In this document: piece after piece, positions 32,100 to 41,362 of the stretch | How the letters are laid out: each line of letters opens with the position of its first letter | How positions within the stretch are numbered: position 1 is the stretch's first letter | Assembly (NCBI RefSeq): GCF_018854015.1 | Contig: NZ_JAAXYO010000028.1 | Location: 1 to 64,000 of the forward strand | Origin: Igneacidithiobacillus copahuensis | Lineage (GTDB): Bacteria; Pseudomonadota; Gammaproteobacteria; Acidithiobacillales; Acidithiobacillaceae | Direction: 5' to 3' | DNA length: 64,000 bases | The notes under the pieces: model-generated | What the model saw: only the letters and a program-made list of their open reading frames with translations | Database searches by the model: none | Told to the model about the DNA's origin: nothing | Translations under genes and position numbers: made by a program

Positions 32100-33184
32100 G
32101 CGCGGCGCTTTTCCACCTCGGCCAGCATCGCCTCGAAGGCAGTAGAGAAGGCCTCCAAGCCCTCCTCCTGTAACTGGGGGGCGACCTGGCCATCGAGGTC
32201 GACCCCAAGAGACGCGAGATCAGCCAGGGTCTGCTCCGCCGCATCGAGGTCCTGCGCGATGGTCTGGCCTAACTTTCCATGTTCTCGCAGCTTGGCCAGG
32301 GTGGCATCGGGCAGGGTGTTGATGGTCTCTGGCCCCATCAGGGGCTCGACATAGAGCAGATCGGAATAGGCAGGATTTTTGGTGCTGGTGCTGGCCCAAA
32401 GCAGATACTGTGGCCGCCCGCCGGCTGCCTTGAGGCGAGAAAAGCCCTGACCGTGGAAGGTCTCCCGATACAGCGCATAGGCTTTCTTGGCCAGCGCCAC
32501 CGCGGTCTTGCCCCGCAATCGCAATGCCTCTTCCGTACCGATTTTTTCCAGCTGCTGATCCACCAGCGTATCGACGCGCGACAGGAAAAGGCTGGCGACG
32601 GCCTTCACCCGTCCAGGCTCGCCGCCGGCATCGATCCATGCCGTCAGACCTTCCTGGTAGGCAGCGAATACCTCGCGCACGTGCTGCAGACCAAACATCA
32701 GCGTCACATTGACAGAAATGCCGCGACTGATGAGGGTGCGCAGCGCAGCAATGCCAGCGGCGGTGGCCGGCACCTTGATCAGGAGATTTTCGCGCTGGAC
32801 GATGCTGCGTAAACGCTCCGCCTCGGCAACGGTGGCAGCCTCGTCCATCGCCAGCCGGGGGGACTCCTCCCAACTCACCCAACCATCATCCCCTTGGGTA
32901 GCCACATGGGTAGCATGCAGCAGATCGCAGGCCATTTGCAGATCAACCTTGACCATCTCTTCATAAAGGCGCTCCGCCGACTCCGCCGGACGCGCCAAAT
33001 CTTCTTGATAGTATGGGCTCTCGTGAATGGCCTTCTGGAAAATACTGGGATTGGAGGTCACCCCGGAAACACCATCCTCGGCAATGTAGCGGGCAAGAAT
33101 GTCGTCGTGAATCAGAGTACGAGAGAGATTGTCGAGCCACAGACTCTGCCCCAAGCGTGCATGTACTTCGCGTAAATCAGCCAT
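32096..33184 (-). CDS. tal: Transaldolase
   Basis: The 362-aa protein has the GVTSNPSIFQKAI start and the Schiff-base lysine in NLLIKVPAT, both typical of the longer bacterial transaldolase subfamily. It transfers dihydroxyacetone units between sugar phosphates in the pentose phosphate network, serving both Calvin-cycle regeneration and pentose supply. An AAGGAG site precedes the ATG. It lies on the same strand as manX, with a 63-nt gap. Pgl of the same network is encoded at 61549-62250. Confidence 0.95.
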   Translation of the reverse strand: MADLREVHARLGQSLWLDNLSRTLIHDDILARYIAEDGVSGVTSNPSIFQKAIHESPYYQEDLARPAESAERLYEEMVKVDLQMACDLLHATHVATQGDDGWVSWEESPRLAMDEAATVAEAERLRSIVQRENLLIKVPATAAGIAALRTLISRGISVNVTLMFGLQHVREVFAAYQEGLTAWIDAGGEPGRVKAVASLFLSRVDTLVDQQLEKIGTEEALRLRGKTAVALAKKAYALYRETFHGQGFSRLKAAGGRPQYLLWASTSTKNPAYSDLLYVEPLMGPETINTLPDATLAKLREHGKLGQTIAQDLDAAEQTLADLASLGVDLDGQVAPQLQEEGLEAFSTAFEAMLAEVEKRRA

Positions 33185-33247
33185 TACCTTTCTCCTTGCG
33201 GACCACTCTGCCTACCAGTCTAGTGCAGAAATCCGTTTGATAGCGGA

Positions 33248-33631
33248 TTATGGATGACACTGAACTGCCGCGCGGCCACCCTCGGCGACAAGCTCCGGCA
33301 GGCCTTCCCACTGCTCGCGCCGCGACAGGGCACGCAACAACATCGGTAGATTCAGCCCATAAATCACCCGTGCCCAGGGGTTAGCCCAAGTCTTGGGCAG
33401 GGCGTTGGCGGGGCTGGCACCGAGAATATCACAGAGAATCAGCAGCGGACGCTCCGGCCCGGCGGCATCGATCAGCTCCTGCAGGCGAGCACGCAGGGGC
33501 GCGAGATCATCGCCAGCAGGGGACAGGGAAAGCAAGGCAGCGGGGCGATCGCCATAGATGTGTTCGACCACTGCCAGCAGCGCCTCGCCAAGACCGGCAT
33601 GGGTAAGCACAACCACCTGCACCAAGGTCAA
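33248..33631 (-). CDS. manX: PTS EIIA component, mannose type
   Basis: The 127-aa protein has the phospho-acceptor context VVVLTHAGLGEAL with His11, and the ILCDILGASPAN segment of the EIIA-Man fold. No EIIB, EIIC or EIID sugar-transport genes are nearby, so a regulatory role is likely, as in betaproteobacterial PTS-Ntr clusters. It overlaps rapZ by 4 nt. The usual next genes, ptsH and ptsI, are absent; tal follows instead. Confidence 0.88.
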   Translation of the reverse strand: MTLVQVVVLTHAGLGEALLAVVEHIYGDRPAALLSLSPAGDDLAPLRARLQELIDAAGPERPLLILCDILGASPANALPKTWANPWARVIYGLNLPMLLRALSRREQWEGLPELVAEGGRAAVQCHP

Positions 33632-34524
33632 GAATAGCGCTCCTGAATATCGAGCTCGCGATGCTCGACCAAGATCTCCTGCCCATCTCGCGCCAGGGAT
33701 CGCGCCAAGGATTCGACCATGTAGACGCTACGATGTTTGCCACCGGTGCAGCCCAGGGAAATGGTGACATAGTTTCGGTGGTCGCGAGCAAAAGGGGGTA
33801 GCCACTCCTGCAGAAAGGCCTCCAGACTGCTCCTGGCCACCTGTACGGCATCCTGATGGTCAAGGAATTCCCGCACAGGGCCATCGCGCCCGGTCAAAGA
33901 CCGTAGTTCGGGCTCGTAATGGGGATTGGGCAAGGCGCGCAGGTCGAAGACAAAATCGGAATCGGCAGGTACCCCGTTGCGAAAAGCGAAAGACTGCAAT
34001 AGCAAGATCAGGCCCTGGACCCGCGCCACCTGCGCCCAGGCCTGCACACGCAGGCGCAGAGAGTGGCTGCGGACCTGCGAGGTATCCAACACACGATCGG
34101 CCAGGCGCGCCAAGGGAGCCAGAAGGGTGCGCTCGCGCGACAAGACCTGATGCAGCGCGGCTCCTGGGGCTGCCTCCTGATCGCTGAGGGGGTGGCGGCG
34201 CCGGGTCTCGCTGTACCGGCGTAACAGCGTTTCTTCATCCGCATCGAGAAAGAGTATACGCGGTTGCAGACCGCATTCCTGCGGTATCTTCTGTAATGCC
34301 TCCGGCAATGCGTCGAGAAAGGTGCGATTGCGCACATCGATACTCACGGCAACCCGCAGGGGAGCCAATTGGTGGTGCGCCAATTCCTGCAACAAGGAAT
34401 CCAGGAGGGTAGCGGGCAGATTGTCTACACAAAAATAGCCAAGGTCTTCGAGTGCCTGCAAGACGGTCGTCTTGCCAGAACCGGACAGCCCCGTAATGAT
34501 GACAAAATCACCAGCGGCGCTCAC
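33628..34524 (-). CDS. rapZ: RNase adapter / nucleotide-binding protein RapZ
   Basis: The 298-aa protein starts with Walker A GLSGSGKTT (residues 12-19 region) and carries the family segments FVFDLRALPNPHY and SLGCTGGKHRSVY. In enterobacteria RapZ senses glucosamine-6-phosphate and directs RNase E to a small RNA controlling glmS. Its role outside enterobacteria is less clear. It overlaps hprK and manX by 4 nt each. Confidence 0.94.
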   Translation of the reverse strand: MSAAGDFVIITGLSGSGKTTVLQALEDLGYFCVDNLPATLLDSLLQELAHHQLAPLRVAVSIDVRNRTFLDALPEALQKIPQECGLQPRILFLDADEETLLRRYSETRRRHPLSDQEAAPGAALHQVLSRERTLLAPLARLADRVLDTSQVRSHSLRLRVQAWAQVARVQGLILLLQSFAFRNGVPADSDFVFDLRALPNPHYEPELRSLTGRDGPVREFLDHQDAVQVARSSLEAFLQEWLPPFARDHRNYVTISLGCTGGKHRSVYMVESLARSLARDGQEILVEHRELDIQERYS

Positions 34525-35447
34525 AGCTTGTGGCCCACCGCACGAGTTTGTTGATCGAAAAGCGCCAACATATCCACACCGGCTTCACGCAGGTACTGCG
34601 CTCGTGCTGCCGCCTCCACGAGTACCGCCAGATTGCGTGCAGCACTGACGGGCAGGCGCAGGCGTGGAAAGGGCACTCCGAGAATGTCCCAATGGTCCAC
34701 CTGGCCCTGCAAACGATCGACATCGGCCAGTTCCATTTCCGCCATATCACGAATCTCGACCACCAAGCGTAGTCGCTTGGAATCGATCACGGAAGAGGCA
34801 CCGAAAAGATGGCGAATATTGATGATCCCCAGCCCACGCACCTCCATGAAATCCTGCAGGGCCGCGGGGCAATGGCCAGTGACCACTCCCGGCGCTTCGC
34901 GAATGCACAGCACGCTGTCGTCGGCGATGAGACGGTGATGGCGACTCACCAACTCCAGGGCCAGCTCGGACTTGCCGATGCCGGCCTCCCCCTGAATGAG
35001 GATTCCCACCCCGAGCACGTCCACCAAAACCCCATGCAGCAGGCAGCGCGGCGCCAGCTCGCGTTGCAGATATTGCTGCACGCGCACCAAAATCCGCCGG
35101 GCGGGAAGCGCCGAGACAAGGATACTCACCCCTTCGTCCATCAAGCTCGCCAGCCAATCGGAAGCTGGCTGTACCCCTTCCGCCAGAACAAGGATGCGCA
35201 ATCGCTGCACGTGATAGATCTGCTCGGGGTGACTATGCAGGTAATCCAGCTCTGCCTGCCCCAAGATCTGCACTGGGTGCGAGCGAATGAAACTGAGAAA
35301 TCCCACCAGCGCCGCACCATCACTGCTGTGCTGCGGGTCGACACGAAGCATCGTTTGCGCAGACGCGTGCAAGATCTTCCAGTCAAGTTCAGCTTCCAGG
35401 TCGGAAGCCATCTGGGAAAAACTGACGCTGCGATCCATTCCGTCCAA
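34521..35447 (-). CDS. hprK: HPr kinase/phosphorylase
   Basis: The 308-aa protein has the Walker A GEAGIGKSELAL and the following HprK signature region (EVRGLGIINIRHLFG). HprK phosphorylates HPr on serine. In Gram-negative bacteria it accompanies an incomplete PTS used for regulation. Its substrate HPr is not encoded in this cluster. It overlaps rapZ by 4 nt and lies 45 nt after ptsN. Confidence 0.95.
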   Translation of the reverse strand: MDGMDRSVSFSQMASDLEAELDWKILHASAQTMLRVDPQHSSDGAALVGFLSFIRSHPVQILGQAELDYLHSHPEQIYHVQRLRILVLAEGVQPASDWLASLMDEGVSILVSALPARRILVRVQQYLQRELAPRCLLHGVLVDVLGVGILIQGEAGIGKSELALELVSRHHRLIADDSVLCIREAPGVVTGHCPAALQDFMEVRGLGIINIRHLFGASSVIDSKRLRLVVEIRDMAEMELADVDRLQGQVDHWDILGVPFPRLRLPVSAARNLAVLVEAAARAQYLREAGVDMLALFDQQTRAVGHKL

Positions 35448-35492
35448 CCCTATGCAAACGGCGCGAACATCGCCACCGAAAACGGGTACGCC

Positions 35493-35939
35493 TCAGGCAA
35501 CTAGCAGAGCGCGAAAGGCATCCACATCCTCGACCTGAGCAAGCTGCTGCCGCACGTTTTCCTGCGCCAGACGCGCGGCGATGTGGGACAGTAGCTCCAG
35601 GTGCTCCATAGCTTCTCCGGCGGGTACCAGCACGGCCACAAAGATGTGCACGCCTTCCGCATCGGGCGCGGCAAATCCCACTGCCGTACGAGTGCGCAAC
35701 GCGGCGACCGCAGCGCTGGCAAGATCCGGCAAACGCGTATGTGGCACCGCCACTCCGAAGCCCAGTGCCGTGGAACCCTGCATTTCGCGAGTCATCAGAG
35801 CGTCATAAATTTTTTGCTGCGCGATTCCCGTGCTCTCACTGAGCCTCTCGGCCAGGGCCTGCAAGACCCCCGTCATACTGACGGCCGGACTGTCGAGAAG
35901 AATCGCCTTTGCGGGGAGCGGCAAAGCAGCCATGGTCAT
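35493..35939 (-). CDS. ptsN: PTS-Ntr EIIA component PtsN
   Basis: The 148-aa EIIA-Ntr protein has the phospho-histidine His67 in GFGVAVPHTRL. PtsN regulates nitrogen, potassium and envelope functions by protein contacts rather than transport. It overlaps the hpf stop by 4 nt in the conserved rpoN-hpf-ptsN order. Confidence 0.94.
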   Translation of the reverse strand: MTMAALPLPAKAILLDSPAVSMTGVLQALAERLSESTGIAQQKIYDALMTREMQGSTALGFGVAVPHTRLPDLASAAVAALRTRTAVGFAAPDAEGVHIFVAVLVPAGEAMEHLELLSHIAARLAQENVRQQLAQVEDVDAFRALLVA

Positions 35940-36274
35940 TCGCTTTCGGTGGCAAGGACTGCAGCTACCGGACTGCTCCGATGGCGCTGCAGTTTTTCCT
36001 TGTATTGACGCACCTGACCGTCAATCTTGTCGGCCAGTTGGTCGATGGCGGCGTACATGTCGGCATCACGCGCCTCGGCGTGAAAATCGTGTCCGGGAGC
36101 GCTGACAGTGATCTCCACCACGTTGGAAAGTTTCTCGTGGGGAAGGAACTTCAACACGACGCGCCCATCGATGACGCGATCGAAGTAGTGATCAAGGCGC
36201 CCGAGTTTTTCGTGCACTCGGTTCTTGATGGCCTCGGTGAGGTCCAGGTGTTGGCCGGTGATGTGTAATTGCAT
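35936..36274 (-). CDS. hpf: Short ribosome hibernation promoting factor
   Basis: The 112-aa protein has the HPF/RaiA start MQLHITGQHLDLTEAI and the middle segment ISAPGHDFHAEARDADMYAAID-like region. Short HPF binds the 30S decoding centre and drives ribosome dimerisation with RMF in stationary phase. A TAGGAGC site precedes the ATG. It is separated from rpoN by 108 nt, which holds a stem-loop. Confidence 0.94.
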   Translation of the reverse strand: MQLHITGQHLDLTEAIKNRVHEKLGRLDHYFDRVIDGRVVLKFLPHEKLSNVVEITVSAPGHDFHAEARDADMYAAIDQLADKIDGQVRQYKEKLQRHRSSPVAAVLATESE

Positions 36275-36318
36275 GGCAAGCTCCTAGCTTTCGTTTATGG
36301 GAGTCCATCACTGCTTTA

Positions 36319-36372
36319 CCGCTCCGCTCTCAGTGTAGCGCCTTGGCCGCCTTTGCAAAAGCCAAGGAGCGG
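36319..36372 (-). other. Stem-loop in the rpoN-hpf gap
   Basis: CCTTGGC (36341-36347) pairs with GCCAAGG (36361-36367), and CCGCTCC (36319-36325) can pair with the overlapping GGAGCGG (36366-36372). No T-run follows on the minus strand, so it is not a classical terminator. It could be an mRNA stability or processing element between rpoN and hpf. Confidence 0.35.
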
Positions 36373-36382
36373 GAGACATTGG

Positions 36383-37804
36383 CTACAAGCGGCGACGCTG
36401 GCTGGCGGGCGGAATATTGGCCGCCTCACGATACTTGGCGACGGTACGGCGGGCAATCTGGATGCCCTGCTCGGCGAGTACCTTGGCGATTTCGGCGTCG
36501 CTCAATGGATGCTGGCTGTCTTCTGCCTGAACCATCTTGAGAATCACGGCACGAATAGCGGTGGCAGACGCCGCCCCCCCTTGGTCCGTACCCACATGAC
36601 TGGAGAAGAAATACTTAAATTCAAACAAACCGCGGGGGGTGGTCATGAACTTTTGGTTGGTGACTCGGGAGATCGTCGATTCGTGCATCTCCACGGCCTC
36701 GGCGATGTCGCGCAGGACCATGGGACGCATCGCCTCCGGCCCGTGCATAAAAAAATCCTTTTGCTGTTCAACAATCGCCGTCGCTACCTTGAGGATGGTT
36801 TCCTGCCGACTCTGTAGGCTCTTGATGAACCAGCGCGCCTCATTGAGCTGATCCTGGATGTACCGGTGCGCGGCATCCTTGCCGCCGGACAGGCCCGCGT
36901 AATGACGATTGATACGCAGCCGCGGCATCGCCTCGGCGTTCAGTTCTACCCGCAGCCGTTTGCCTACCCAACGCACGATGACATCGGGAATGACGTATTC
37001 CGAGGCTCCAGCACCAATTTCGCTGCCGGGTTTGGGATTGAGGGCAGCAATCAGGGCAACAGCAGCGCGCAACTTCTCCTCGCGCGCATCCAGGGCCTGC
37101 GCCAGGCGGACATAGTCATGTTTGGCCAAAAGCTCGAGCTGCTCGTCGACGATACGGCGGGCGAGGAGCAGGGCATCATCTTCTTCCTCGATCTGCTGCA
37201 ACTGCAAGGAAAGGCATTCCGCCAGACTGCGGGCAGCGACCCCTGGCGGGTCAAATTCCTGAATCTGCCGCAAGATCGCTTCCAGCTCCGCCAGCGGTCG
37301 ACCAGAGGTCTCCACCAGCTCGCTAAGCTCCGCGCCCAGATAGCCGGTATCGTCGATGGCATCGATGATCAACTCCGCCAGATTGCGATCATCGCTCTCG
37401 AAAAAGGTGAGGTTAGCCTGCCAGCGGAGGTAGTCCTGCAGGCTTTGTTCGCGGCTGTTGCGCGCCTCGAAATCGGGCAGATCCTCATCATTGGCCGTTG
37501 CGCTTCCTGCGGCGCTGCTGCCCATGTCGAACACATCTTCCCACTGGCTGTCGACGGGCAGCTCTTCGGGCAGGCTGGTTTCCGCCGCAAGATCGAGCTG
37601 GCGCTCCTCCGGTGCGGGGGATGGACCATCACTCGCCGCCAGCTCCACGCCTTCTTCCTCATCGAGGAGTGGATTACTGTCGAGCATCATCTGCACTTCC
37701 TGCTGCAGGTCGAGGGTCGACAACTGCAGAAGGCGGATCGCCTGCTGCAATTGTGGGGTCATGGCCAGATGCTGACCGAGTTTGAGTTCGAGTCCTTGCT
37801 TCAT
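36383..37804 (-). CDS. rpoN: RNA polymerase sigma-54 factor
   Basis: The 473-aa protein has the glutamine/leucine-rich region I (LAMTPQLQQAIRLLQLSTLDLQQE), an acidic region II, the core-binding domain and the C-terminal RpoN box ARRTVAKYREA. It is the sigma factor needed at the predicted promoters 9579-9595 and 9884-9899 and for the activator at 6134-7486. It follows lptB by 3 nt in the conserved lptCAB-rpoN-hpf order. Confidence 0.97.
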   Translation of the reverse strand: MKQGLELKLGQHLAMTPQLQQAIRLLQLSTLDLQQEVQMMLDSNPLLDEEEGVELAASDGPSPAPEERQLDLAAETSLPEELPVDSQWEDVFDMGSSAAGSATANDEDLPDFEARNSREQSLQDYLRWQANLTFFESDDRNLAELIIDAIDDTGYLGAELSELVETSGRPLAELEAILRQIQEFDPPGVAARSLAECLSLQLQQIEEEDDALLLARRIVDEQLELLAKHDYVRLAQALDAREEKLRAAVALIAALNPKPGSEIGAGASEYVIPDVIVRWVGKRLRVELNAEAMPRLRINRHYAGLSGGKDAAHRYIQDQLNEARWFIKSLQSRQETILKVATAIVEQQKDFFMHGPEAMRPMVLRDIAEAVEMHESTISRVTNQKFMTTPRGLFEFKYFFSSHVGTDQGGAASATAIRAVILKMVQAEDSQHPLSDAEIAKVLAEQGIQIARRTVAKYREAANIPPASQRRRL

Positions 37805-37807
37805 GAT

Positions 37808-38533
37808 TCAGATCTTGAACTGCTCTCCCAGATAGACTTCGCGCACGGCGGGATTGTCGATGAGGTCTTGCGGGCCGCCCGCAGCCAGCACCTGACCATC
37901 ATGCAGGATATATGCGCGCTGGCAAATACCCAAGGTTTCACGCACGTTGTGATCGGTGATGAGAACGCCGATGCCGCGCGCACTCAGGCCGGAAATCAAC
38001 TGCTGAATCTCGATCACAGAGATCGGATCAATACCGGCGAAGGGTTCATCGAGCAGAACGAAGCGCGGGCTCATGGCCAGGGTGCGGGCAATTTCCACCC
38101 GCCGCCGCTCCCCCCCCGAGAGGCTTTGTCCGCGGGTGTTGCGCAGATTTTGCAGATGCAATTCGGCGAGCAGCTGCTCCAGACGCTCCTGCCGTTCTTC
38201 GCTGCCCAGAGGCAACTGTTCGAGCACTGCCAGGACATTGTCGGCGGCACTGAGCTGACGGAATACCGAGGGTTCCTGGGGAAGATAACCAAGCCCCATG
38301 CGCGCGCGCTGATGCATGGGGAGTTTGCCGATATCCTGGTCATTGAGGTAGATCCGACCGCTATCGGGTCGAATCAGGCCTACCATCATATAAAACGTCG
38401 TGGTCTTGCCGGCGCCGTTCGGTCCTAGCAGCCCCACCACCTCGCCGGCCTTCACTTCCACCGACACCCCGCGCACCACGGTGCGTCGGCGAAAGCGTTT
38501 GACCAGGGATTCCGCGCGCAGCTGGGACGTCAT
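37808..38533 (-). CDS. lptB: LPS export ABC ATPase LptB
   Basis: The 241-aa ATPase has Walker A GPNGAGKTTT and the ABC signature LSGGERRRVEIA. LptB powers extraction of LPS from the inner membrane together with LptFG and LptC. It overlaps lptA by 4 nt. Confidence 0.97.
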   Translation of the reverse strand: MTSQLRAESLVKRFRRRTVVRGVSVEVKAGEVVGLLGPNGAGKTTTFYMMVGLIRPDSGRIYLNDQDIGKLPMHQRARMGLGYLPQEPSVFRQLSAADNVLAVLEQLPLGSEERQERLEQLLAELHLQNLRNTRGQSLSGGERRRVEIARTLAMSPRFVLLDEPFAGIDPISVIEIQQLISGLSARGIGVLITDHNVRETLGICQRAYILHDGQVLAAGGPQDLIDNPAVREVYLGEQFKI

Positions 38534-39033
38534 GGCTTGGCACTACCACCCTTGGCCGGATAGAAGACCGAGCGTACCCGCTGGCCAGGGCTTGCCGTCA
38601 CGGCCGTCTGTTGGCTCTGCAAAAGATAGGTGACCTGATTCCCGCTGACCTCGTTTTTCCCCTGCCAAAGGTGGGCGTCGCCGCTGAGGATGATACGGCC
38701 GCTGCCGGGTTCATAGGTCAGCTGCTGGCCATAGCCATGGCGCTCGGCACTGGACATGGTGAAACTCACCGGGCTGCCCGTGGCTACCGCTTTCTCTACC
38801 TTACCAGCGGCGGCGTGGATGGTGAGCTGCGCAGCGTGGATGATGAGATCCCCCTGCTGCATAACGACATCACCGCTATAGATGGCCTCCTGCACGGGTT
38901 TGTTCTGGCCCTGCAGCTGGTCAGCGGAAATGTGGATGGGCCCCTTGCCGAGTCCCGCATCCGGCGCGTTTGCCGCGCTGACCGAAAGCGGAACCAGACA
39001 AGACAAAAGAACGAAGCAACACTTACGGTACAT
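38530..39033 (-). CDS. lptA: LPS transport periplasmic protein LptA
   Basis: The 167-aa precursor has signal peptide CCFVLLSCLVPLSVSA and one OstA-like beta-jellyroll domain (HISADQLQGQNKPVQEAIYSG start). LptA bridges LptC to LptD across the periplasm. It overlaps lptC by 11 nt. Confidence 0.93.
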   Translation of the reverse strand: MYRKCCFVLLSCLVPLSVSAANAPDAGLGKGPIHISADQLQGQNKPVQEAIYSGDVVMQQGDLIIHAAQLTIHAAAGKVEKAVATGSPVSFTMSSAERHGYGQQLTYEPGSGRIILSGDAHLWQGKNEVSGNQVTYLLQSQQTAVTASPGQRVRSVFYPAKGGSAKP

Positions 39034-39568
39034 AAGTTCCTCGCACCTGATGCAACAAGCGGAACTGCTCTGTTTTTACCGACGCCCACAACCCAACCCC
39101 CTGCAGGGTACTGCGCCCATGGGTCAGAAAGACCGGATCCTGAGTCTCGATCACGCCGCTCTTGGGGTCATAACGCAATCTTTCCGTACGCAGGGTACTG
39201 TCAGACCCCAACGTCGCAAGCACCTGCCCCCAGGCGAGGAGCTCCTGATCGCCGTTACGCAGAAGACCATGCTCGGCCTGCAGGGCAAGGTTCCCCTGAC
39301 GGCGGAAGCGTTCCAGCGAAAGACCGTTGAGAAAGGTCTGATTGCCCTCGGGCAGATGGTAGGCATCCTGTGCATGGGCGAGTAATTGTAGTTGTCCCTG
39401 CGCGTCATACTCGCGCAGGACGACATCGCTGGCGGCCTGATCACCGCGCCGAATGCCACCATGCCAATCCACGGCAACGAAGGGTATGGGTTGTTTTGGC
39501 CAAGTCAGCCACAACAGTCCTGCGCCCAGTAGAGCAAAGAACAGGAGTCCAGGCAGACGCAGGTTCAT
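39023..39568 (-). CDS. lptC: LPS export membrane protein LptC
   Basis: The 181-aa protein has one N-terminal membrane helix (LPGLLFFALLGAGLLWLTW) and a periplasmic OstA-like domain (VVLREYDAQGQLQLLAHA). ATG 39568 overlaps the kdsC stop by 4 nt. LptC receives LPS from LptBFG and passes it to LptA. Confidence 0.92.
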   Translation of the reverse strand: MNLRLPGLLFFALLGAGLLWLTWPKQPIPFVAVDWHGGIRRGDQAASDVVLREYDAQGQLQLLAHAQDAYHLPEGNQTFLNGLSLERFRRQGNLALQAEHGLLRNGDQELLAWGQVLATLGSDSTLRTERLRYDPKSGVIETQDPVFLTHGRSTLQGVGLWASVKTEQFRLLHQVRGTYVP

Positions 39569-40095
39569 ACCTGACCCAGGGCGCGCGCCATGATACCGCC
39601 CCAATGCCCCTGGACACGCAAGATTTCCTCGCTCAGTTCGCGCACTGCGCCCATACCACCCGGGCGTTGCGCGATCCAGTGCGCACGCGCCAGGACTTCG
39701 GGGTGCGCATCAGCGGGCGCCGCGGCGAGCCCCACGCGGCCGAGAATACCGAGATCGATCAGATCATCCCCCATGTAGGCGACTTCCTCTTCCCGCCGCT
39801 GGGTGGCGAAGAGTAATTCGGTGTAGGCGACGATCTTGTCGACACTGCCCTGATACACACGCTGGATGCCGAGATCACGGGCCCGATGAGCGAGGGCCTG
39901 GGAATAGCGCGCGGTGATCAGCGCCACCTCGATGCCACAATCCTGCAGGAGGCGGATGCCATGCCCATCGCGCACATGAAAACTCTTGCTTTCCCGCCCT
40001 TCTGCATCGAAGAGCAGGCGGCCATCGGTGAGCACCCCATCAACGTCCAGGACCAACAGGCGTATCCGCGCACAGCGCTCGCTGCAATCCGTCAT
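39565..40095 (-). CDS. kdsC: 3-deoxy-D-manno-octulosonate 8-phosphate phosphatase KdsC
   Basis: The 176-aa HAD phosphatase has the DxD nucleophile motif LVLDVDGVLTDGR (D17, D19) and the cap-less KdsC layout. It releases phosphate from Kdo-8-phosphate during synthesis of the inner LPS core. It overlaps kdsD upstream and lptC downstream by 4 nt each. Confidence 0.95.
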   Translation of the reverse strand: MTDCSERCARIRLLVLDVDGVLTDGRLLFDAEGRESKSFHVRDGHGIRLLQDCGIEVALITARYSQALAHRARDLGIQRVYQGSVDKIVAYTELLFATQRREEEVAYMGDDLIDLGILGRVGLAAAPADAHPEVLARAHWIAQRPGGMGAVRELSEEILRVQGHWGGIMARALGQV

Positions 40096-41078
40096 GCGAC
40101 CCCCGCATGTAATAGATCGTGCATACTGATAGCGCCCGCCAGGCGATCCTCGTCATCGACGATCAGCAATACCGCCACCCGTTCGGCATCCATCCGCGCC
40201 ATCGCTTCTGCTGCCAAGGCGTCGGCGCTGATACACAACGGCTTGGGACGATAGAAATCGGCCATAGGACGCCCCCAGAGATCCTGTTGCTCGGCGAAGG
40301 CTCGGCGTAAGTCGCCATCGGTGAAGATGCCCAAAAGGTGATCGTCGTCATCGACCACTGTCGTCATGCCCATGCCTTTGCCACTCATCTCCAGGATCGC
40401 CTCGTGCACCGGGGTCGAAAGCCGCACCCGCGGCAACTGCTCAACCCGGCGCATCAGGTCTTCCACCCGCAGCAATAAACGCTTTCCCAGAGCGCCACCG
40501 GGATGGGAGAGAGCAAAATCATCCGCGGAAAAACCCCGGGCACTGAGTAGGGCCATGGCTAGGGCATCCCCCATGGCGAGGCTGGCAGTGGTCGAGGCGG
40601 TGGGCGCCAGATTCAGCGGGCAGGCCTCGCGCGCCACGGCACAATCCAGATGCACGTCTGCCCGTCGCGCCAGAGTAGAGTCCGCCTTGCCGGTGAGGGC
40701 GATCAGGGGGACGCCGATGCGTTTTACCACCGGCAGAATGGCAAGCAGCTCCGCGGTTTCGCCGGAATTGGACAGGGCCAGGAGCAGATCGGACGCCGTG
40801 AGCATGCCAAGATCGCCATGACTGCCCTCGGCAGGATGGAGAAAAAGGGCGGGACTCCCCGTACTGGCCAGAGTCGCGGCGATCTTCTTACCGATGATCC
40901 CGGATTTTCCCATGCCGCTGACGACAATGCGGCCCGGACAGGCGAGCAGCAATCGACACGCGGCGACGAAGGCGTCGTCGAGTCGCGCCTCGAGGGCCTC
41001 CAGCGCTTCCCGCTCCAGACGCAGGGTTTCCCGGCCGGTACGCAGCAGGAGTTCACTATTGGCGGAAGCTTCAGTCAT
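40092..41078 (-). CDS. kdsD: Arabinose-5-phosphate isomerase KdsD
   Basis: The 328-aa protein has an SIS domain (VVSGMGKSGIIGKKIAATLAS) followed by two CBS domains. It converts ribulose-5-phosphate to arabinose-5-phosphate for Kdo synthesis. ATG 41078 overlaps the end of the upstream small gene by 8 nt; in-frame TTG and ATG codons lie 24 and 18 nt further upstream but fall inside that gene. Confidence 0.95.
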   Translation of the reverse strand: MTEASANSELLLRTGRETLRLEREALEALEARLDDAFVAACRLLLACPGRIVVSGMGKSGIIGKKIAATLASTGSPALFLHPAEGSHGDLGMLTASDLLLALSNSGETAELLAILPVVKRIGVPLIALTGKADSTLARRADVHLDCAVAREACPLNLAPTASTTASLAMGDALAMALLSARGFSADDFALSHPGGALGKRLLLRVEDLMRRVEQLPRVRLSTPVHEAILEMSGKGMGMTTVVDDDDHLLGIFTDGDLRRAFAEQQDLWGRPMADFYRPKPLCISADALAAEAMARMDAERVAVLLIVDDEDRLAGAISMHDLLHAGVA

Positions 41079-41334
41079 TGCTGCGACTCGCCTCATAGGC
41101 AATGCGACACTCGGGATGCGCCGCCATCACCTTGTCGACGTCAGCAAAGCTGCTCTGTTGCAAGAGTTCCCAACATTTCAGATTAAGCGCTGCCAGCTCA
41201 TGCGGGTGCTGACGATACCAGGCCACCGATCCACTCTCCGGGCGACCACTGAGGATCTGCGGGCGATCGGCCCAGAACAGCAGAACGAACAGGGCGACTG
41301 CCCCTAGAAAAATGAGCCCATAAATGATCTTCAT
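41071..41334 (-). CDS. Small membrane protein, EexN-like C-terminus
   Basis: The 87-aa product starts with one membrane helix (IIYGLIFLGAVALFVLLFW). Its short outer part, VAWYRQHPHELAALNLKC-WELL, ends with a second cysteine and EAS, a spacing that resembles EexN entry-exclusion proteins of plasmids. No conjugation genes are present, so this is probably a chromosomal relative or a chance likeness. It lies 28 nt after a gene of unknown function and overlaps kdsD by 8 nt. Confidence 0.6.
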   Translation of the reverse strand: MKIIYGLIFLGAVALFVLLFWADRPQILSGRPESGSVAWYRQHPHELAALNLKCWELLQQSSFADVDKVMAAHPECRIAYEASRSND

Positions 41335-41362
41335 CGACGCACAAACCCGCGAACCACATCTC

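Noticed and set aside
36319..36372. The rpoN-hpf stem-loop as a Rho-independent terminator
   Set aside because: No T-run follows the stem on the minus strand, and hpf lies in the same orientation in the usual conserved order, so read-through is expected.
41071..41334. The EexN-like small protein as evidence of an integrated plasmid
   Set aside because: No conjugation, partition or replication genes are present and the gene overlaps kdsD within a chromosomal operon.
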